Source: CAYVMN01 sp964452575 (GTDB lineage: Bacteria > Desulfobacterota > DSM-4660 > Desulfatiglandales > Desulfatiglandaceae). From it: a stretch of 26,677 bases of DNA. Shown piece by piece: positions 8,201-15,871 of this stretch. Where the stretch lies: positions 1 to 26,677 of the forward strand of contig CAYVMN010000034.1 of NCBI GenBank assembly GCA_964452575.1, in the 5' to 3' direction. The notes under the pieces are model-generated. The model was given only the letters and a program-made list of their open reading frames with translations, had not been told where the DNA came from and searched no databases. Each line of letters begins with the position of its first letter. The stretch's first letter is position 1. A program made the translations under genes and the position numbers.

Positions 8201-8954
8201 TGCTTCGATAATTAAGGCGGACTTGTGCGGGATTTCCGTGCCAGGGACTCTGAGGGCATCACGTGAAGGAATAAGACTGGATTTGAGGCCGAACGCCACA
8301 AAAAAGGAGCTGGTCGCCACCGTTAAATGTCTGTCAGACGAGAAGGTAAAGATGGATGGAAAGTTTGATTTCAAGGCAGACGTGACCGGAGAGGGAACAG
8401 GGGATGCCTTGACTCGATCTTTAAAGGGTTCTTATGAATTTGTGGCCATGGACGGCCGTATTTATCAACACAAGCTTCTCTCAAAAATTCTGGCTTTGTT
8501 GAGCGTCACAGAGATCTTCATGGGAAGTCTCCCTGACCTCGGAATGGGAGGATTGGCCTATAATTCCATCACGGTCAAGGGAAGGCTTGAGGGTGGGAAG
8601 CTTCTCTTTGAGCAAATAGTCATGGATGGTAAGACCATGGACCTCGCAGGCAACGGGGATATTGATTTCTTGGGGAAGAAGATAAATCTGATACTCCTGG
8701 CCTCGATTCTCAAGACGGCGGACAGTATCATAAGAATGATTCCGCTGGTAAGGTACGTCCTGGACGGAACGCTCATCTCTATACCCTTGAAAGTGACAGG
8801 AGACCTGGCGGATCCGGATGTCCGGTATGTTCCAGCCTCAGCAGTCGGGTCTGGTTTGTTAGGAATAATTGAGAGAACCCTCAAACTCCCGGTCAAAGTG
8901 ATTGAACCTGTCCTTCCGAAAGATTTGGATGGTCTGATCGCTCCTCAAGACTAG
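5295..8954 (+). CDS. large AsmA/YhdP-like envelope protein
   Basis: The protein has 1219 residues, close to E. coli YhdP (about 1266). An N-terminal anchor helix at about residues 7-29 follows a basic start (SRKRK). It is followed by an AsmA-type N-terminal domain and long beta-rich repeats, and ends in an AsmA-like C-terminal domain. The latter has AYNSITVKGRLEGGKLLFEQ and IDFLGKKINLILLASIL, then a PLKVTGDLADPDVRYVPA stretch typical of the family. Relatives (YhdP, TamB, YdbH) form beta-groove bridges across the periplasm and are implicated in moving phospholipid to the outer membrane. The start is TTG 5295, which has GGAGG at 5285-5289 five bases upstream; no better start is visible before the anchor. 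It is followed by an outer-membrane porin gene, which fits an envelope role. Confidence 0.82.
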   Translation: MSRKRKTAVWILGGLGTLLFLVLCLFLLAPRLINLEPVRQEILTALSRELGGQVEYQSISLSFLPRPRVVVNQGRLFIPGKASGSLESLTLYPAVFPLLAGKVRISSVRAIAPELRVVLTQRPDADKKEGGFPSLKGIKEKVIPFLASMVLRAPGLDIRVERGTLGLSIENRATFWFRDIRAHVGLPPENLDLDITCRSEFCEGISINGRLDTQGLNGEGRIALTRLRPQSLTGPLFPEASVEIAESQIDLSLDFKISGLKSLGASLLASSPILTLRRGTNKLPIRGGYLRASLDMDEDKVAVSLNDLHLNDPPLKVTGKLFADQKSRSANVELVGNDIDLHSTGDAALAVGGHIPIIQEIFSIVRGGRLPRIALNVHGSSPAQLGELADTRITARIAEGQIFVPGLDLDLRDVSGEVVILNGILDGKGLEARLGKIQGSQGVLKLGLTGENPPFHLDTVVKADLAEIPAILKPLVENRSVAREIDLIEDLKGNATARVVLGESIESLKARIHVSQLDLSARYKGVPYPLVVTGGQVSFKGNTLSTIDVQGKLGSSGFSHLSARLDLDGEPYMEVGSGEFDVSLDEIYPWVSSIKGVGHRLKDLKDVKGELALSLTRLKGKVSDPMNWSFETNGEVKRLSVNTVLLDGLAEMTGARFDATEEGLSFQDARIGLADAAFNVSGTLNGYMKGLHKAEMRFSGDMRPGSLRRLSRIVHIPPQLKLRSPVSISNAYLTWERDGTVAFSGMLDAKGGPRFSIDGLQRRGNLEIKDLSIEGVNSNAVIRFGLNQKEVKLEFSGRLTRAALEPFLAETGSPIGSISGGLQVHFQRGYPMNFFAKGGLQGTDIDLPWDVGAPLRIERISLNAKQDKLRLEPGVIRWGDSRIVLEGEVGIDGDEIRLDMDLVTDGLDAEKLVGLIPGEGEGGAGTKEKSSWNLPFRGELRVKADYLRYQRFTWKPLHVNISFGAEGISASIIKADLCGISVPGTLRASREGIRLDLRPNATKKELVATVKCLSDEKVKMDGKFDFKADVTGEGTGDALTRSLKGSYEFVAMDGRIYQHKLLSKILALLSVTEIFMGSLPDLGMGGLAYNSITVKGRLEGGKLLFEQIVMDGKTMDLAGNGDIDFLGKKINLILLASILKTADSIIRMIPLVRYVLDGTLISIPLKVTGDLADPDVRYVPASAVGSGLLGIIERTLKLPVKVIEPVLPKDLDGLIAPQD

Positions 8955-9027
8955 GGTCTTATTACTTGTTGATAATCCATATTTATGGTTTTGATTGATA
9001 TCTGGCCTCTGGCACGGGATCCAACTG

Positions 9028-10383
9028 ATGCGCACGCAACGTGTACTTGGTGTTCCTTTTCTCCTTTTTTCGTCCGCTTTTCTCTTGTGGCTGCAGTATA
9101 GTGACGTCCAGGCGGGGTCAGTACTACCTGTCCATGCTGATTCAGGAGACGACTCATTGTGGATAAGGAAGCTTAAAGGCTTAGGGGAGGAATTCCCCAG
9201 CTTTCATGTCTACTGGCTGGACGGGCTTCACATAGATGGCCGGAGGGAAGACATTCGAGTACTTATTAATGGGAGGCTCATGCTGGATAGCGGTTATATC
9301 GGGGTTGACGGCGATCTTAAAAGGGCCTTTCCCGACCTCAAGGGGTACGATGCTGATTTTCGGCAACTCAGGTTGTCTGCAACAGGGACTATTTATGATG
9401 TTGCCAAGTTTAAGTTCGAGATTGATCTTGCACGATTGACTGAAATCAAGGACATCTGGGTCGGCCTCAAGATCCCGTATGTGGGAGACCTCAAACTCGG
9501 CCACTTCAAGGAGCCATTCTCTCTGGAGGAGTTGACAAGCAGTACTTATATCACCTTTATGGAAAGGGCCCTGCCCACCATGTCGATTGCACCTGGCCGC
9601 GACGTAGGGATGATGTGCAGCGATACAGGCTTGAATAGGCGAATGACGTGGGCACTGGGTGCCTTCCTGGTCACAGGTTCTCTTGCAAACGTGAGACAGG
9701 CCACCGATCGACTTACCGACGCCTTCGGCTATGCCTTCACCGGCCGCATCACAGGCCTTCCATATTGCTCGGATGACGGAAGCTCGCTTCTGCATCTTGG
9801 TCTTTCTTTTACCCACCAAAATAGGGATCAGAACAGAGAGGATTCATGGCTCAGGTTAAGCGCCCTTCCCGAGACATTTCTGACGGACTCGAGGCTTGTG
9901 GATACGGATCAGTTCCCAACTAACTCCGTGGACCTGGGCAATTTTGAATTTGCCACAGCCTCCGGCCCCCTATCTTTTCAAGGGGAGCTTTTCCAGGCCT
10001 TCACCGATGCGGATGAGGTCGGTGATCCGCATTTTTGGGGATTTTATCTCTACCTCAGTTATTTCATTACCGGAGAACATCGTATTTATGATAGAGGAAA
10101 TGGTGCCTTTTTGGGGATAAGACCTAGACACGACTTCCACCCCTTTGAAGGGAAGTGGGGTGCCCTGGAAGCTGGGCTGCGATTCTCCCATTTAGACCTT
10201 AACGATGGGAGTATCAAGGGGGGAAGAGAAAACAACTTCACTGCCGGCCTCAACTGTTATCTCACCCCTAAGGCCCGTTTCATGTTCAACTATATCCGGG
10301 CCAACGTTAAAGAGCGCGCAGGCCCCCCAGTAAACAACGGTACCGCGGATATCTTTCAGGGCCGCTTCCAGATTCAGTTCTGA
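9028..10383 (+). CDS. phosphate-selective-type (OprO/OprP family) outer-membrane porin
   Basis: This 451-residue protein starts with a classic signal peptide (MRTQR, hydrophobic core, likely cut after DVQA at residue 29). It continues as a beta-barrel-like sequence with alternating aromatic residues and a terminal Phe. Blocks seen in the OprP/OprO family include FRQLRLSATGTIYDVAKFKF, DIWVGLKIPYVGDLKLGHFK, EPFSLEELTSSTYITFMERA, LPTMSIAPGRDVGMM and FHPFEGKWGALEAGLRFSHL. The C-terminus reads ADIFQGRFQIQF, a suitable assembly signal. Family members form trimeric anion channels, often for phosphate or other oxyanions; the actual ligand here is unknown. A longer reading from TTG 8995 is possible but has no ribosome site and would bury the signal peptide. 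Confidence 0.85.
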   Translation: MRTQRVLGVPFLLFSSAFLLWLQYSDVQAGSVLPVHADSGDDSLWIRKLKGLGEEFPSFHVYWLDGLHIDGRREDIRVLINGRLMLDSGYIGVDGDLKRAFPDLKGYDADFRQLRLSATGTIYDVAKFKFEIDLARLTEIKDIWVGLKIPYVGDLKLGHFKEPFSLEELTSSTYITFMERALPTMSIAPGRDVGMMCSDTGLNRRMTWALGAFLVTGSLANVRQATDRLTDAFGYAFTGRITGLPYCSDDGSSLLHLGLSFTHQNRDQNREDSWLRLSALPETFLTDSRLVDTDQFPTNSVDLGNFEFATASGPLSFQGELFQAFTDADEVGDPHFWGFYLYLSYFITGEHRIYDRGNGAFLGIRPRHDFHPFEGKWGALEAGLRFSHLDLNDGSIKGGRENNFTAGLNCYLTPKARFMFNYIRANVKERAGPPVNNGTADIFQGRFQIQF

Positions 10384-10459
10384 TTAACAAGAGGGGGAGT
10401 GGTCGAGCCAAACGGCGGCCTTAGATGCATTTTGAATTCTAAAAAGACGAGGTGACATT

Positions 10460-10918
10460 ATGGAGAGGTATCATCTTATCGACGCATTCGGCCTCATCCT
10501 TCTTTCTCTTATCATGGCGGGTTGCGGTGCCAATCAGAGAGGAAAACCTATTGAAGCCGTCGAATTCACCTGCGTGCGGGGAGCGGTGTGGTATCGAAGC
10601 CCAACAGACGCAAGCCTGATCCGCTATCCTGAGGCAAAAATCACTGCCTGGCGCCATGAAACGGACAGCCCGCTTGGAGAGACCAAAGCCGATGAATCTG
10701 GTAATTATTGTATAGAGGTGCCAGCTGGAGATTTCGGAGTAGATCTCAGGGTCTGGGGACTAAAGAAAATGGGTGGCATCACTTATACGTGCAAAGGCTC
10801 TGCAGAGGCCATAAAGGTTGCTACTGGTGCAATGAAATGCGGTGGCGAATGCATAGAGACCGATATAGTTGCGGACTGCAGCGAGTTCATCCCCCGACGG
10901 CGAAGTTGGGATTATTGA
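10460..10918 (+). CDS. small cysteine-rich lipoprotein of unknown function
   Basis: This 152-residue protein has a lipoprotein signal (LSLIMAGC, Cys22). The mature part holds six more cysteines (38, 84, 111, 127, 131, 140), enough for three disulfides or a metal site. The middle (AKITAWRHETDSPLGETKAD, then ESGNYCIEVPAG) resembles the short beta-sandwich of carboxypeptidase-regulatory-like domains, in which a turn with Asp-x-x-Gly precedes a YxxxVPAG strand. I do not recognise a named family. ATG 10460 follows GAGGTG at 10449-10454. It lies 76 bases after the porin gene in the same direction and may be co-transcribed with it as an outer-membrane partner. Confidence 0.75.
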   Translation: MERYHLIDAFGLILLSLIMAGCGANQRGKPIEAVEFTCVRGAVWYRSPTDASLIRYPEAKITAWRHETDSPLGETKADESGNYCIEVPAGDFGVDLRVWGLKKMGGITYTCKGSAEAIKVATGAMKCGGECIETDIVADCSEFIPRRRSWDY

Positions 10919-10998
10919 CAAGAGGCTGCCCGAAGAAAATAGGATTGCCCGTCTACCGGCCACGAGGTCTTGGCATCCATTCGTGTCTATCCTGGAAC

Positions 10999-11027
10999 TT
11001 GACATACCATCACTTTTTGGCTAAACT
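10999..11027 (+). promoter_or_regulatory. putative sigma70-type promoter for the PilB-chemosensory locus
   Basis: TTGACA at 10999-11004 is a perfect -35 hexamer. After 17 bases comes TAAACT at 11022-11027, with four of six -10 positions. It sits in the 184-base gap before the PilB-like gene and leaves a leader of about 70 bases. No FliA-type (sigma28) motif was noticed. Confidence 0.5.
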
Positions 11028-11102
11028 GTAATAATTAAAGGAAATTCTTGTCTAAACCAGCTCATTGACGCTTGCGGCGGGTGGTTTTGTGGGGGAATCT
11101 CC

Positions 11103-13328
11103 ATGGATAGAATAAGGGATAGGGTCAATATCAATGAGGGAACAAAGGCGCCCGAAAGAGCGAGTGCGAACGGCATTTCTCCTGAATTTATTTCGGCAAT
11201 AAGGGGGGGCCCGTTTGTACAGGGAACTGTTCAGAGAATCCTGGAGAGCGGCTCGGCCTTGAGAGAACTGGGGCTGGTAGATGAGGCAATTGCCGAGTAT
11301 GAGAAACTGTTTCGATTTGGTTATCCCTACTCAAAGCTGATTCCTGAGATGGTGTCATGTCTTTCAAAAAAGTATCCTCCTCCTATGCTCGTAGCTCGAA
11401 TGGAAGAAGTGGTCAACAGACAGCAACTGGCTGAGCTCGAGAGGGCGCAGGTCAAGTTGATGCTCGGTATGGAGATGGAGAAAAGACACCACAGAGACCT
11501 GGCATTTGATCTATATAAGACTGCCTCAGGCCTTGATCCAGGTAGCAAGGAGATCAGGGATAGATTAAATCGGATAGTTTCCGGTTTCTCCTCCGCTTCA
11601 AGATACGATTATCTCATCAGTGAAAAGATAGTGACTGCCGAGCAGTTGCAAAGGGCGCTGGCCCTTTCAAAGAAAACGGGAAGAAGTGTGGAATTTGTCC
11701 TTATTGACCAATTCAAGATAGGCAAAGAAAGTATCGGGAAATCGCTATCCCATTATTACGGGTGCCCGTTCAGGGCCTTCGACCCCGCGGCACCGGTTCC
11801 TGTCGAACTCATTAGTAGCCTCAAGAAGTCCTTCCTGTTACACGATGCGTGGGTTCCATTGAGTTGGAATAAGAAGGGTGCAGAGGTATTGATTGACGAC
11901 CCTGGCGACCTGAGAAAGACAGGGCTGATCAGGGGTCTGATAAAGAGCAAGAAGATAAATCTATCCGTAGGAATCAAGGAAGATATAGAAAAATACATCA
12001 GGCATTTTTTCGAACAAGGAGAGAAAGATTCCATTGAGGAAATGATCAAGGAACTCGACTTGATCCCTGATCTCTCTTCAGAAGAAGAGATAGGGGCGCG
12101 GGAAGAAGATGAAACCCCCCAGGAGGACTCCAGCCAGATAGTGCGACTCGTCGATCAGATCATTACGACTGCATACCGAAAGAACGCCTCGGATATCCAC
12201 ATTGAGCCTTCCGCCTTACCCAAGAAGACCGCCATCCGTCTCCGATTGGATGGCGTCTGTCAGGAGTATGTCCAGTTGCCCGATTCCATGGCCAGGGCAC
12301 TAGTTTCGAGGATAAAGATCATGGCCGGCCTCGATATCGCCGAGAGGCGTCTGCCTCAAGACGGGAAGATAAAATTCAAGCGCAAAGGCATCCCTCCTTT
12401 CGAGCTCAGGTTGGCCACTATCCCCACCACCGGAGGAAATGAAGATGCCGTATTGAGAATTCTGGACAAGGCCGGTGCAATGAGACTCAATGAAATGGGG
12501 CTGAACGAGCGGAATCTGCGGGCCCTTAAAAAGGCAATTTCACAGCCCTACGGCCTAATACTGGCGGTAGGACCCACAGGTTCAGGCAAGACAACCACGC
12601 TCCACTCTGCCCTGGGGCATATCAACCAGCCGGGCATCAAGATCTGGACGGCGGAGGATCCAGTGGAGATTACTCAACCCGGACTGAGGCAGGTGGAGGT
12701 GAAGTCCAAGATCGGTCTCAATTTTGCGAGAATCATGCGTTCCTTCTTAAGGGCCGACCCTGATGTCATAATGATCGGTGAGATGCGGGATCGCGAAACT
12801 GCTGCCATTGGCATCGAAGCCTCCCTAACCGGTCACCTGGTCTTTTCCACCCTTCATACCAACAATGCCCCCGAGACAGTAACCAGGTTATTGGATATGG
12901 GACTGAACCCTATCAACTTCTCCGACGCATTCCTGTGCGTGCTCGCCCAGAGGCTCGTAAGGCGGGTCTGCACCGCTTGCCGAGTAGAGTATCATCCATC
13001 AGAAGGAGAGTTCGATGAGTTGGTCACCGAGTATGGGAAGGAGCGTTTTGAGGCAACAAAGATAAGTTACACCCCTGAGCTAAAGCTATATCGCCCAAAA
13101 GGATGTGAACATTGCTCAGGGACAGGCTATAGGGGGCGGATGGGCATATATGAACTGGTCCAGGGAACTCCTGAAATAAAGAGGCTAATAAAGAGACAGG
13201 CGGCCACTGAGGAGATATTTGAGCAGGCCGTAAAGGAAGGCACGACTACCTTGAAGCAAGACGGCATCCAGAAGGTATTTCAAGGTCTGACCGATATGAG
13301 CGAGATACGCCGGGTTTGTATTGAATAA
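11103..13328 (+). CDS. PilB/GspE-type secretion/pilus assembly ATPase with TPR-like N-terminal extension
   Basis: The protein has 741 residues. Residues about 40-160 look like helical TPR-type repeats (ALRELGLVDEAIAEYEKLF, LAFDLYKTASGLDPGSKEI). Residues about 165-300 form a degenerate MshEN/T2SSE N-domain (YLISEKIVTAEQLQRAL, HYYGCPFRAFDP). From about 345 on it is a complete hexameric assembly ATPase: a Walker A GPTGSGKTT at 490-498, an Asp box before it, a Walker B DPDVIMIGEMRD at about 552-563 and the His box GHLVFSTLHTNNAPET. A zinc-binding pair of CxxC motifs lies at 623/626 and 668/671. Such ATPases power type IV pilus extension or type II secretion at the inner membrane. No pilin, PilC or PilT gene is nearby; chemosensory genes follow instead. 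ATG 11103 has a GGGGGA-type ribosome site. Confidence 0.9.
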   Translation: MDRIRDRVNINEGTKAPERASANGISPEFISAIRGGPFVQGTVQRILESGSALRELGLVDEAIAEYEKLFRFGYPYSKLIPEMVSCLSKKYPPPMLVARMEEVVNRQQLAELERAQVKLMLGMEMEKRHHRDLAFDLYKTASGLDPGSKEIRDRLNRIVSGFSSASRYDYLISEKIVTAEQLQRALALSKKTGRSVEFVLIDQFKIGKESIGKSLSHYYGCPFRAFDPAAPVPVELISSLKKSFLLHDAWVPLSWNKKGAEVLIDDPGDLRKTGLIRGLIKSKKINLSVGIKEDIEKYIRHFFEQGEKDSIEEMIKELDLIPDLSSEEEIGAREEDETPQEDSSQIVRLVDQIITTAYRKNASDIHIEPSALPKKTAIRLRLDGVCQEYVQLPDSMARALVSRIKIMAGLDIAERRLPQDGKIKFKRKGIPPFELRLATIPTTGGNEDAVLRILDKAGAMRLNEMGLNERNLRALKKAISQPYGLILAVGPTGSGKTTTLHSALGHINQPGIKIWTAEDPVEITQPGLRQVEVKSKIGLNFARIMRSFLRADPDVIMIGEMRDRETAAIGIEASLTGHLVFSTLHTNNAPETVTRLLDMGLNPINFSDAFLCVLAQRLVRRVCTACRVEYHPSEGEFDELVTEYGKERFEATKISYTPELKLYRPKGCEHCSGTGYRGRMGIYELVQGTPEIKRLIKRQAATEEIFEQAVKEGTTTLKQDGIQKVFQGLTDMSEIRRVCIE

Positions 13329-13340
13329 CGGGCACTGATG

Positions 13341-13362
13341 GCCTTCTGAAAGGCCAGAAGGC
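13341..13362 (+). other. perfect 8-bp-stem hairpin between pilB-like and REC-PAS genes
   Basis: GCCTTCTG at 13341-13348 and CAGAAGGC at 13355-13362 are perfect inverted repeats with a six-base loop. No T-run follows, so it is not an ordinary intrinsic terminator. It sits in the 76-base gap after the ATPase gene and could stabilise or process the mRNA, setting a step in expression between the ATPase and the signalling genes. Confidence 0.4.
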
Positions 13363-13404
13363 GCACCTGAGCGGACCAAACCTAATCTTTAGCAGGGGAT
13401 GAAG

Positions 13405-14211
13405 ATGTCCAACAAGGCCTTAGTTGTAGACAACGACTTCTTCTTTGTGGAATTCCTATCCGAGTTACTTGAAGACAGGGGATATGAGGTCCACAAGGCC
13501 CGTGATGGAAAGGAGGCCATTTCGAAGCTGGAGGCGGGATCGTTCGACCTCGTCTTTGTGGACTTGATAATGCCCAAGATAGACGGCCTACAGTTTATTG
13601 AGTTTGCCCGTAAAAGATATCCTGACGCAACTTTTCCCATTATCGCCGTGTCAGCGACATTCGTGGAACATCCCAATGATATTAAGGGGATGGGGGCTGA
13701 TTATTATCTTGCAAAAGGCCCTATGGAAACAATGGTTGAGTGCGTCAATGACCTCATGGACAAACTGGAAAAAGGACCTTTTCCGGACCAGGAGGACAAG
13801 GCCTTTATCGAGCCCGGTCAGCTCTATCCAAGGCTTGTGACCGATGAATTGATGGAAAGCGTGAAATTCCATAAGGCAGTCCTTGAGGGAATCGGGATAG
13901 GCATAATGATAATCGATAGGGATGCAAGGATTATCGTTTCCAACTCACTGGCCCTGGAAATAACGAACAGATCCCTTGGCGAGGTCTTGAATCAGCCCGT
14001 CACGATGGTATTTCCTCCAAGAGAGAAAGAGAGGTTGGTCAAGACACTCAAGGATATCATAAGAAACAGGGCCTTGAGAAGGCTTGCCTTTGAGGCTGTT
14101 ATTAATGCCCAGGTAATACGGGTTATCGTGTCAGTGCTTAGGGTGAATGAGGAAATTGCCGGGTGGATTATGGCTTTGGAGGAATCAGAGCGATGGGCAG
14201 AACAAGTATAA
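13405..14211 (+). CDS. REC-PAS response regulator
   Basis: This 268-residue protein has an N-terminal receiver domain with all key residues: acidic pair Asp9/Asp11 (VVDND), phosphoacceptor Asp53 (FVDLIMP), Ser83 (AVSA) and Lys104 (LAKGP). After a linker a PAS-like domain begins at about residue 155 (AVLEGIGIGIMIIDRDARII) and runs to the end. There is no DNA-binding or enzymatic output domain. It is likely the phosphorylation target of the CheA encoded downstream, with the PAS domain sensing a ligand or binding a partner. The start is placed at ATG 13405, because CAGGGG (13393-13398) has workable spacing there but not to ATG 13399. The gene overlaps the chemoreceptor gene by 19 bases. Confidence 0.85.
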   Translation: MSNKALVVDNDFFFVEFLSELLEDRGYEVHKARDGKEAISKLEAGSFDLVFVDLIMPKIDGLQFIEFARKRYPDATFPIIAVSATFVEHPNDIKGMGADYYLAKGPMETMVECVNDLMDKLEKGPFPDQEDKAFIEPGQLYPRLVTDELMESVKFHKAVLEGIGIGIMIIDRDARIIVSNSLALEITNRSLGEVLNQPVTMVFPPREKERLVKTLKDIIRNRALRRLAFEAVINAQVIRVIVSVLRVNEEIAGWIMALEESERWAEQV

Positions 14212-15446
14212 AGAACAAACTCATCCTCAGTTTCTTGGCGCTGCTCTTCATCGTTATGGTGGTGGTTGGCCTCATGAACCTAATCACTAAAGATTTTTAT
14301 CGGGCCCAGGCGATCTCCGTTGCCCTTGCCATGCTGGCAGGAATAGTATTCGGGGGTATCTTCTCCAGATCTCTGTTAAGAAGATTAAACAGCCTCAGTA
14401 ACATCGCGAGGGAAATCAGCCGCGGTGACCTCTCAAGAGACATACCGATCCTATCTCAAGATGAGGTCCGGGACCTTGAAGAGATCTTTGGAACAATGGT
14501 CAGTGATCTCAGGAATATGATTTCTGACATGAAGGAGCTTTCCTTACGGATACAGGAAACCAATTCAAGCCTCAAAGAGCTGGTTGGGAAGGTCGTGTCG
14601 AACAGCAAAGAGATAGACAAATCGGCCCGTGATATTGCAAGGGGTTCAGAGGAACAGACCCGTATTGTTCAAGAGACATCTCTCAGGGTGGATAATGGAT
14701 TAAGAGAAATGGAGGAAATGGTCAGGAAATCGGCCCTGACTGTCTCGAAGATAAACGAGGCCAGGAGTGATACCGAAAGGGGTGAGGCCAATGCCAGGGA
14801 GACCATGAAACACCTGGAGCGGGTACTCAAGCAGATGGCCGAATATACAGAACCCGTCTATAGACTAGCCAACAAGGTGGAAAAGATCAAACTCGTTACA
14901 GGCGTGATGGACGGGATCGCCCAGAAGACCGACCTCTTATCCCTCAATGCCTCCATTGAGGCGACAAGGGCAGGGGAATATGGCAAGGGTTTTGCCCTTG
15001 TGGCCAACGAAATTAGAAGTATGGCAGAAAATTCCAAACATTCGTCCCATGAGATAGAAAAGATAATAGGAGATATCCTTGAAGACAATAAGGCGGCACT
15101 GGATTCTCTGCACAAGGGCCAGGAGGAAATAGACAAGGGACGTGAAATCATACACGACATAGTCGATACGTTTGGTGGCATGCTCTCAGGGGTGAAAGAG
15201 ATCTCAATGGAGGTTAAGGCGATGGAGGAGGTGACGAACGGTCAGGCAAAGCGGATGAGAGATCTTCTCAGTCACTTTCAGGACCTCTCGAGACTTGCCC
15301 ACGAGAATTTTGTCTCCACCCAAAAGACTACCATAGGGACCAAGAACCAGGAGGGGGACATACAGAGGATTGTGGAGGCCATGAATTCCCTGGGGAGACT
15401 CTCAGAGAAGATGATGGAAGCCCAACAGCGCTTTAGACTCAAATGA
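14193..15446 (+). CDS. methyl-accepting chemotaxis-type receptor without periplasmic sensor domain
   Basis: The protein has 417 residues. Two membrane helices (about 10-31 and 38-57) are separated by only about six residues, so almost nothing is exposed to the periplasm. A HAMP domain follows (about 58-112, containing ISRGDLSRDIPILSQDEVRD). Then comes a long coiled-coil signalling domain whose hairpin tip spans about 237-282 (IAQKTDLLSLNASIEATRAG, EYGKGFALVANEIRSMA). The tip should bind CheW and CheA. Input must come from inside the membrane or the cytoplasm, or from a partner such as the ATPase or PAS protein. ATG 14193 is used (GGAGGA nine bases upstream) rather than the ATG at 14163. Its stop overlaps the CheW start as ATGA. 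Confidence 0.88.
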   Translation: MGRTSIKNKLILSFLALLFIVMVVVGLMNLITKDFYRAQAISVALAMLAGIVFGGIFSRSLLRRLNSLSNIAREISRGDLSRDIPILSQDEVRDLEEIFGTMVSDLRNMISDMKELSLRIQETNSSLKELVGKVVSNSKEIDKSARDIARGSEEQTRIVQETSLRVDNGLREMEEMVRKSALTVSKINEARSDTERGEANARETMKHLERVLKQMAEYTEPVYRLANKVEKIKLVTGVMDGIAQKTDLLSLNASIEATRAGEYGKGFALVANEIRSMAENSKHSSHEIEKIIGDILEDNKAALDSLHKGQEEIDKGREIIHDIVDTFGGMLSGVKEISMEVKAMEEVTNGQAKRMRDLLSHFQDLSRLAHENFVSTQKTTIGTKNQEGDIQRIVEAMNSLGRLSEKMMEAQQRFRLK

Positions 15447-15871
15447 TTTTCAAAATGGAATGTATTACCTTTAAGGCAGCCGACAGGTATTTTGCGATTG
15501 AGGCCCGGCATGCCCACCGGGTGCTAGATGATGTGAGGGTGACTCCTATGCCGCTCCTACCGCCCTGTCATTTGGGATTGTTATATTACAGGGGGGAGCT
15601 CTTTGATGTTATCGACATCGGGACTCTGTTTGGACGGGAAAGGGGTGATGAGGTCAACGCTGGCACGAAAAATTATCTTGTCATGCTCTTAAAGTGGTCC
15701 CAGCGCAAATTGGCACTCATCGCGGACGAGATCGTGGGGCTCACCTGGGTTGGGGATAGCAAGGGAGAAGAGGGCGCCCTTTCCCAGGAGGACGGCAAAT
15801 TTGAGCTGATTACTCCTGAGCATATCTGGGAGATGTTGTCAAGGCTTTCCTATGGATACCACAAAGTATGA
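15443..15871 (+). CDS. CheW-like scaffold protein
   Basis: This 142-residue single CheW domain fits the family length. Family marks are the opening strand with ADRYFAIEARHAHRVL, the PCHLGLLYYRGELFDVIDIG turn (normally GxxxxRGxxxPVxDL), and the later LALIADEIVGL segment. CheW couples the receptor tip to CheA. The first codons overlap the receptor stop (ATGA at 15443-15446) and its last codons overlap the CheA start by 20 bases, so translation is very probably coupled along the run. The sequence diverges from chemotaxis CheW, consistent with a non-flagellar pathway. Confidence 0.85.
   Translation: MIFKMECITFKAADRYFAIEARHAHRVLDDVRVTPMPLLPPCHLGLLYYRGELFDVIDIGTLFGRERGDEVNAGTKNYLVMLLKWSQRKLALIADEIVGLTWVGDSKGEEGALSQEDGKFELITPEHIWEMLSRLSYGYHKV

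Noticed and set aside
8995..9027. TTG 8995 as start of the porin
   Set aside because: No ribosome site, and it would place 11 residues before an otherwise perfect signal peptide.
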